From Lentzea jiangxiensis (GTDB lineage Bacteria > Actinomycetota > Actinomycetes > Mycobacteriales > Pseudonocardiaceae): 64,000 nucleotides of DNA. The notes under the pieces are model-generated. The model was not told the DNA's origin. It did not search any database and saw only the letters and a program-made list of their open reading frames with translations. Each line of letters begins with the position of its first letter. Position 1 is the stretch's first letter. Of this stretch, positions 58,930 to 64,000 are shown piece after piece. Made by a program: the position numbers and the translations under genes. Location of the stretch: NCBI RefSeq assembly GCF_900104175.1, contig NZ_FNIX01000001.1, positions 1,501,975 to 1,565,974 on the forward strand. Direction: 5' to 3'.

Positions 58930-61632
58930 CTAGTCCAGCCGGGCGGTCAGCTCGCGGACGAGCGGATCGGTGCCGGACGGCTTGTTCTGGCGCCGCAACG
59001 CCTCCGACAGCATCGACAGCACGTTGGACACCTGGTGGTCGTCGGGCAGCAGCGATGCGGCCCGGCGCGCCTCCGCCTCCGCGCCCTCGGCGTCGTCGGC
59101 GTTGAGCAGCACGTGCGCCGACTTCAGCACCACGAACACCCGCCAGCCCGCGTCGCCCAGCGACACCACCAGGGCCTCGGCCTCGCGGTACTGCTTCATC
59201 GCCAGCGCGAACTCGCCGACCTGACCGTGCACCCACGCGCGGATCGCGGCGATCTCCGCCTGCCGGCGCGTGACCTCCTGCTCGTCGTCGAGCAGCGGCA
59301 GCAACGCCTCCGCCTCGTCGACGGCCGCGCGGGTCTCGGTCACCTCCTCGTCGGGCAGGTTCGACGCGAGCTCGACCAGCGAGCCGATCGCCTCCGAGAG
59401 GTTGCCCTCCTGCTGCCACAGCGCGGCACCCGCGCGCCACGACGCCGTGGCCTCGTCGTGCTTGCCGAGCCCGCCCTGCACGGACGCGAGCGCGTCGAGC
59501 AGGAACGCCCGGCGGCCCGTCTCCTCGGGCGGCAGCAGTTCGGTCGCCTCGCGCAGGTACCGTTCCGCGGCCGGCAGTTCGCCGAGCTTGCGGCACACCT
59601 GCCCGAGCCGGAACACCACCTGCAGCCGCAGGTCCTCCTGGCCGTCCTGCAGCAGCCGCAACGACTCCTCGAGGACCTCGGCGGCCTCGACGAACCGGTC
59701 CGTCTGCACGTACCCGCCGCTCAGCGCGAAGCAGAAGTGCGCGGTGTGGCCGGGGGTGAGGTGCACGCGCGAGATCGCCACGGCCTCGCGGAGGTCGCCC
59801 AGGCAGGCGCCCTCCTGGTCCAGCTCCTGGATCGCCGCGACCTGGTACCAGCGCGCCTCGGAGGACTCGGGCAGCGGGAACGCCGACACGTACTCGCGTG
59901 CCGTCGCGATCGCCTCCGGGACCTTGCGCAGGACGGTCTCCAGCCGCAGCTTCAGCCGGTAGCCCTCGAAGCGGGCGTTCGGCCGCAGGTCACCGGACAT
60001 GGCGTCGAGGACGTCCGCGTACGCGCCTTCGAGGTCCTGCTGCCGGGCCCTGTGCTCCGCCGCCTCGACCAGGACCCTGCCGCGCAGCTCCGGAACGTCC
60101 CAAGAGGACGCCAGTGCGAGCATCTCGCCCGCCTCGTCGTGCGCGTGGTCGTCGTCGAGCAGCTCGGCCAGCGTCAGGGCGGCGACCGTCCTGGTGTAGT
60201 CGGACGTCGCCTCGGCGAGGCACCTCTCGGCGATCTCGCGGCCACCTTCGAGGCCCATCGCGAGCCGCGCCTGGTACCGCAGCGCGAGGTCGGCGGGCAG
60301 CGCGGCCAGCAGCCGGTCGAAGGCCTGCCGGTCGAACGGCACCAGCCCGGTCGTCATCCGCCGGATGCCCGCGTGCGCCGCGAGGTCGGGCGGCAGCAAC
60401 GCGTCCATGTCCGCGGGCAGCGAGTCGAGCATCCGCCGCGCCTTCACGAAGTCGCCCTGCTCGTACAGCGCCAGCATCGACTCGGCGATCTCCACCGGGT
60501 CACCGGTGACGTGCGGCTCCTCGGCGGGAGCGGCCACCGGCGCCGCCGGCACCGCCAGTTCGACGGCCGGGTAGTCGGCCTGCTCGAGCGCCCTGGTCAC
60601 CCGCTCGACCCACGCCGGCGTGCCGTTGCGCTCGTCGAACTGGTTCGCGAGCTGCACGGCCCGCTTCGACAGCCGGTCGAGCAGCTCGGCGGCCGTCCGC
60701 GTGCCGACGGCCGGGACCTCGAAGACCGTGTCGGCCGGAAGGCGTTGCAGCAGAACGGAAGCGCACTCGGCGAACGACATCTCGTCGGCGGGCAGCTGCG
60801 TGGCCTTCACCTTGTGCAGCGACCGGCGCAGGATGTCCTCGCCGCGCGAGAGGTTGCCCGTCAGCGCGCAGAACCGGATGTGCTCGTGCACGTACGAGGT
60901 GATCTCGTCATCCTTGATCAACCGGTACGCGGTCGTGTGCGCGTGCGCCGCCTTTTCGACGTCGCCGATCTCCAGCAACGGCCACAGCAGCGCGGTCAGG
61001 ATGCCCTGCGGCTGCGTCGCGCAGCCGCTGTGGCCCGACAGGCCCTCCCAGCCGTGCGCGGCGGCCTCCTGGTGGCGGCCGAGGCGCGCCAGCATCCAGA
61101 CCTGCTCCTCGACCACGCACGCCTCGCAGTCCGCCATCGGTCCGCGTTCGGTGGCGAGGTAGCGGCCGAGGTGCTCGGCGAGCCCGGTCATGTCACCGAC
61201 GTGGTAGGCGTACTCGGCACGGGCGCCGTGCACCGGCTGCACGGAGAAGCCGAGCTTGGCGTAGCGGTCCGCGAGCTGCGCGATCACGGCCCGCAGCTGC
61301 TCCAGCGAGAACCGCGGGTCGCGGCGCAACCCCGTCGCGATCCATTTGTGCGACCAGTTGAGCGAGTGGACCTCGTACTCGTTGAACGCCTCCGGGTCCT
61401 TTTCCTCCGCGGCCCGCACCCACGCGAACGGCGCGAGCATCAGGTCGTAGCGCGACAGGTAGTACGCCGAGTCGATCATCGCGATCCGGCACGAGACCCC
61501 GAGCGGCAGGTGCCCGAGCGCGTCGGACATCCGAGCCGCCCGTTCCAGCGCCTCGTGCTTCGGCATGCCCGTCGGCATGTTGTACGCGTCGAGGAACGCT
61601 CTTTCCGCGTCCTCAGCGGTGAAGTCGGCCAT
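58930..61632 (-). CDS. Large TPR-repeat protein paired with the HSP90-like gene
   Basis: A 900-residue helical-repeat protein. It opens MADFTAEDAERAFLDAYNMP, then ALERAARMSDALGHLPLGVS, and is built largely of tetratricopeptide-type pairs, seen in AEVLEESLRLLQDGQEDLRL, GELPAAERYLREATELLPPE, GLGKHDEATASWRAGAALWQ and GQVGEFALAMKQYREAEALV. It carries no signal peptide or membrane segment. It starts 2 bases after the HSP90-like stop codon, so the two are one operon and the product likely is a partner or co-chaperone for that ATPase; this role is inferred. CAT at 61632 is the start. Confidence 0.85.
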   Translation of the reverse strand: MADFTAEDAERAFLDAYNMPTGMPKHEALERAARMSDALGHLPLGVSCRIAMIDSAYYLSRYDLMLAPFAWVRAAEEKDPEAFNEYEVHSLNWSHKWIATGLRRDPRFSLEQLRAVIAQLADRYAKLGFSVQPVHGARAEYAYHVGDMTGLAEHLGRYLATERGPMADCEACVVEEQVWMLARLGRHQEAAAHGWEGLSGHSGCATQPQGILTALLWPLLEIGDVEKAAHAHTTAYRLIKDDEITSYVHEHIRFCALTGNLSRGEDILRRSLHKVKATQLPADEMSFAECASVLLQRLPADTVFEVPAVGTRTAAELLDRLSKRAVQLANQFDERNGTPAWVERVTRALEQADYPAVELAVPAAPVAAPAEEPHVTGDPVEIAESMLALYEQGDFVKARRMLDSLPADMDALLPPDLAAHAGIRRMTTGLVPFDRQAFDRLLAALPADLALRYQARLAMGLEGGREIAERCLAEATSDYTRTVAALTLAELLDDDHAHDEAGEMLALASSWDVPELRGRVLVEAAEHRARQQDLEGAYADVLDAMSGDLRPNARFEGYRLKLRLETVLRKVPEAIATAREYVSAFPLPESSEARWYQVAAIQELDQEGACLGDLREAVAISRVHLTPGHTAHFCFALSGGYVQTDRFVEAAEVLEESLRLLQDGQEDLRLQVVFRLGQVCRKLGELPAAERYLREATELLPPEETGRRAFLLDALASVQGGLGKHDEATASWRAGAALWQQEGNLSEAIGSLVELASNLPDEEVTETRAAVDEAEALLPLLDDEQEVTRRQAEIAAIRAWVHGQVGEFALAMKQYREAEALVVSLGDAGWRVFVVLKSAHVLLNADDAEGAEAEARRAASLLPDDHQVSNVLSMLSEALRRQNKPSGTDPLVRELTARLD

Positions 61633-61634
61633 GT

Positions 61635-63398
61635 TCACTTGCCCCCAACGGCGCGGTCGAGAAGTTCCAGGAACGAGCGGTTGAGCGCCGCCGTGTCCTT
61701 CGGTCGCATCGCCCTGCGAGCCTGCAGGACGGCGTGCACGTACAGGGATTCGAGCGTCAGCTCCACGAGCGACGGGTCGTTCAGCCGGGCCAGCCGCTGC
61801 ACCAGCGGGTTGCGGCAGTTGAGGACCAGCTGCTCCGGCCGTGACGACGACGAGCCCGCGGTCAGCTGCCCCAGCAGCTCCGCCCACAGCGGGTCCGCCA
61901 CCTCCTCGGCGGTCTGCTCGGTGTCGAGCTTGCGCTGCTGCTCGGCGTTGGTGATCAGCAGCGCGGGCAGCGAGACCGGGTCGAAGTCGCGGATCACCGC
62001 GTCGCAGTCGTGCCGGTCCAGCGCCGCCGCTCCCTCGGACAGCCGCAGCCGCAACGCCGTCTCGATGCCGGGTTCCGGATCGGCGAGCGCCGCCAGCAGT
62101 TCCGTGGGCGCGACCCGGCGCGCGACGGACGCGCCGTCGAGCGCGCTGAGCCGGTTCAGCAGCTCCAGGTCGTAGGCGTAGCCCGCGTTGACCAGGCCCA
62201 GGCCCTGCGCGGCCGCGACCGGCGCGAGCTGGTGGAACTCGTCGACGTCCGGGATGTAGAGGATCGCGCCGTGCTTGCGCTTGAACTGCCGCAACGGGAT
62301 CGGGCCGTCGGTGGTCTCGAACGGCAGCCAGCGCTCGACCAGCCGCAGCATCTCGTCGTCCGAGCGCGCCAGCGACTTGATGCCGAGGTGGTGCGCCGCC
62401 AGCAGCTCACCGGCGCGGCGCGGCTCCAGGGCGTCCAGCCTGATCAGCCAGTCGCGGATCTGCTCGCCCAGCTCCTCGCGCACCGCCAGCAGCATCTCGT
62501 CCTGGTACAGCGACTCGCGTGACGCCGTGGGCCTGATCGCGGACGCGTCGACCACGCACCGCACGAAGTACGCCCAGTCCGGCAGCAGGCCCTCGACGTT
62601 GTCGCCGACCAGCATCCGCTTCAGGTAGACCCGGTGCGTCTGGCGCGTTCCGGGGTGGACCCCGGACGGCAGCACGAACGCGACACCGGTCAGGCCGGCC
62701 GCCTCGACCTCGATCGGGATCGCCTCGAACGGCGTGAACCCGAAGACCTGCTCGCAGTACTCGGAGAGGTCGGCGTCCTCTGCGGCATCAAGGCTGTCCC
62801 ACGGGCGCACGCCACGGGTCACCCGAGCGCCGTCCAGCGTCACCACGGCCGGCAGCAGGTCTCCGTAGTCCACCACCAGTGGCCGCACGACGTCCGCTTC
62901 GAGCCAGTGCTCGTTGCCGCGTGACGCGCTCAGGCTCACCGTCGTGCCAACCGGCACGTCACCGTCCACTGCGGACACCGTGTAGTTGCCCGAGGAGTCA
63001 GCCTCCCAGCGCACGCCCGGACCGCCGCGCGCGGACCGCGTGACCACCGTCACGGAGGAGGCGACCAGGAAGCACGACAGCATGCCGACGCCGAACTGAC
63101 CGAGGAACCCCTCGCGGGCGAACCCCAGGTCGTCGCGCTTCGACGTGCGGCCGAGCGTGGACAGCAGCTCGTGGACCTCGGTCTCGGTGAGCCCCACACC
63201 GGTGTCGGTGATCGTCAGGACCGGACCGCAGGTGATCGTGACGTCGGCGGGGCACGACGGGTCGAGCTCACGCCTCGCCGTGATCGCGTCGACGGCGTTC
63301 TGCAGCAGTTCCCGCACGTAGACGCGCGGACTGCTGTACAGGTGGTGGCTGAGCAGGTCGATGATGCCGCGCAGGTCGACGCGGAAGGTGTGCGACAT
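61635..63398 (-). CDS. HSP90-family ATPase (HtpG-like)
   Basis: A 587-residue HSP90-related protein. The N-terminal GHKL ATPase is complete: SPRVYVRELLQNAVDAITAR (catalytic Glu and Asn), VLTITDTGVGLTETEVHELL (Asp-x-Gly), REGFLGQFGVGMLSCFLVAS and the final GDVPVGTTVSLS. The middle domain includes QTHRVYLKRMLVGDNVEGLL and the catalytic-loop Arg in SAIRPTASRESLYQDEMLLA. The C-terminal dimer domain is shorter than in HtpG (about 630 residues). Paired with the TPR gene. A TAGGAT -10 stands close ahead of the ATG. Stress or defence role is unknown. Confidence 0.9.
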   Translation of the reverse strand: MSHTFRVDLRGIIDLLSHHLYSSPRVYVRELLQNAVDAITARRELDPSCPADVTITCGPVLTITDTGVGLTETEVHELLSTLGRTSKRDDLGFAREGFLGQFGVGMLSCFLVASSVTVVTRSARGGPGVRWEADSSGNYTVSAVDGDVPVGTTVSLSASRGNEHWLEADVVRPLVVDYGDLLPAVVTLDGARVTRGVRPWDSLDAAEDADLSEYCEQVFGFTPFEAIPIEVEAAGLTGVAFVLPSGVHPGTRQTHRVYLKRMLVGDNVEGLLPDWAYFVRCVVDASAIRPTASRESLYQDEMLLAVREELGEQIRDWLIRLDALEPRRAGELLAAHHLGIKSLARSDDEMLRLVERWLPFETTDGPIPLRQFKRKHGAILYIPDVDEFHQLAPVAAAQGLGLVNAGYAYDLELLNRLSALDGASVARRVAPTELLAALADPEPGIETALRLRLSEGAAALDRHDCDAVIRDFDPVSLPALLITNAEQQRKLDTEQTAEEVADPLWAELLGQLTAGSSSSRPEQLVLNCRNPLVQRLARLNDPSLVELTLESLYVHAVLQARRAMRPKDTAALNRSFLELLDRAVGGK

Positions 63399-63546
63399 GA
63401 TGCCGCCATCCTAGGGACGGCGGCGGGCCCGTGCCGCCGTTTAACGGCAACGTCCGAGAGCGGCCGGCGGCGCACCCACTAGGATCAGCCTGCTGATTAC
63501 CTGATGTCCCCTGTGTGGATCAAAACCTGGGAGCTGTCCGCCAACC

Positions 63547-64000
63547 ATGTCCGGAGCCAACGACCCGTACGACCCGAAGCAGGTCGCGGCGCTGTCGGCC
63601 GAGAACCTCGACGCGGCCGTGCAGAAGGCCCGCGAGGCGTTCGCCGGAGCCGCCGACCTCGAGGCGCTCGCCGCGGTCAAGCCCGGCCACCTCGGTGACC
63701 GGTCGCCCGTCCTGCTGGCGCGCCGTGAGATCGGCGCCCTGCCCCCCAAGGCCAAGGCCGAGGCCGGCAAGCGGGTGAACGAGGCGCAGTCCGCCATCAA
63801 GACCGCGTTCGACGAGCGCTTCGCCGTGCTCCAGGTCGAACGCGACGAGCGGGTGCTGCGCGAGGAGTCCGTCGACGTCACGCTGCCCTGGGACCGCTTC
63901 CCGCGCGGCGCGCGCCACCCGATCACCACGCTCGCGGAGCGCATCGGCGACGTCTTCGTGGCCATGGGCTACGAGATCGCCGAGGGCCCCGAGCTCGAGA
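63547..64000 (+). CDS. pheS: Phenylalanine-tRNA ligase alpha subunit, 3' end cut by window
   Basis: Charges tRNA-Phe together with PheT. The visible 151 codons cover the N-terminal helical arm (KQVAALSAENLDAAVQKARE; LPPKAKAEAGKRVNEAQSAI) and the beginning of the catalytic domain, VDVTLPWDRFPRGARHPITT with FVAMGYEIAEGPELE. It continues past the last base. The ATG at 63547 is the first start after the leader. Location behind infC-rpmI-rplT and the SpoU methyltransferase, here interrupted by the S41 and HSP90/TPR genes, is the usual actinomycete neighbourhood. Confidence 0.95.
   Translation, partial: MSGANDPYDPKQVAALSAENLDAAVQKAREAFAGAADLEALAAVKPGHLGDRSPVLLARREIGALPPKAKAEAGKRVNEAQSAIKTAFDERFAVLQVERDERVLREESVDVTLPWDRFPRGARHPITTLAERIGDVFVAMGYEIAEGPELE

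Noticed and set aside
59035..62175. A 1046-codon plus-strand frame over the TPR and HSP90 genes
   Set aside because: Antisense shadow spanning two genes with clear domains; no protein family character.
63398..63546. Search for a T-box or attenuator before pheS
   Set aside because: Only a short ATCAGC-CT-GCTGAT palindrome near 63483-63496 is seen; no specifier loop, T-box sequence or terminator could be made out.

Overview
The window is very GC-rich and reads as chromosome from a filamentous actinomycete. A mycothiol-dependent isomerase-type protein, an actinobacterial LexA box, a type VII secretion-type toxin cassette and many -10 elements placed directly at start codons all fit Pseudonocardiales (a Lentzea, Lechevalieria or Saccharothrix-like genus is my inference, not proven). 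No tRNA, rRNA, CRISPR array or insertion sequence was recognised.

Left part (1-11.5 kb): a 5'-truncated S9 peptidase, a RES toxin with its antitoxin, a GT87 mannosyltransferase, then a polymorphic-toxin locus read leftwards. That locus runs YbaB-like protein, EspC-like secretion partner, a 1201-residue toxin ending in a YwqJ-type deaminase, then MORN-repeat (YwqK-like) immunity genes, of which one looks intact and two decayed, and finally a YezG-like protein with an expanding peptide repeat.

Middle part (11.5-44 kb): mostly single genes for housekeeping, stress and detoxification. These are FKBP isomerase, beta-propeller protein, membrane proteins, an Eis-like acetyltransferase, quinone-type reductase, a secreted endonuclease behind a Pho box, NUDIX/DNA polymerase IV sharing a 10-bp divergent start region, RNase HI, amidase, a Phd antitoxin with a wrecked PIN toxin, uvrA behind a LexA box, and a TetR/FAD-monooxygenase divergon. 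Several gene remnants (HdeD, GNAT, GyrI-like, aminotransferase, PIN) show ongoing local deletion and decay.

Right part (44-64 kb): a three-repeat lipoprotein and an alpha-galactosidase converge on a strong terminator. A D-amino-acid divergon follows: leftward deaminase, N-acyl-D-amino-acid deacylase and GntP permease; rightward PfkB kinase, IclR regulator and RidA. Two unknown membrane/coiled-coil proteins and a DUF1844 protein precede the conserved translation block infC-rpmI-rplT, which has a long structured leader with an attenuator-like hairpin, then a SpoU/TrmH-type methyltransferase, an S41 peptidase, an HSP90-like ATPase paired with a 900-residue TPR protein, and the start of pheS at the window edge.

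The most novel-looking elements are the deaminase toxin locus with its eroding immunity array, the HSP90-like/TPR pair, the TA islet bracketed by 19-bp direct repeats, and the infC leader.
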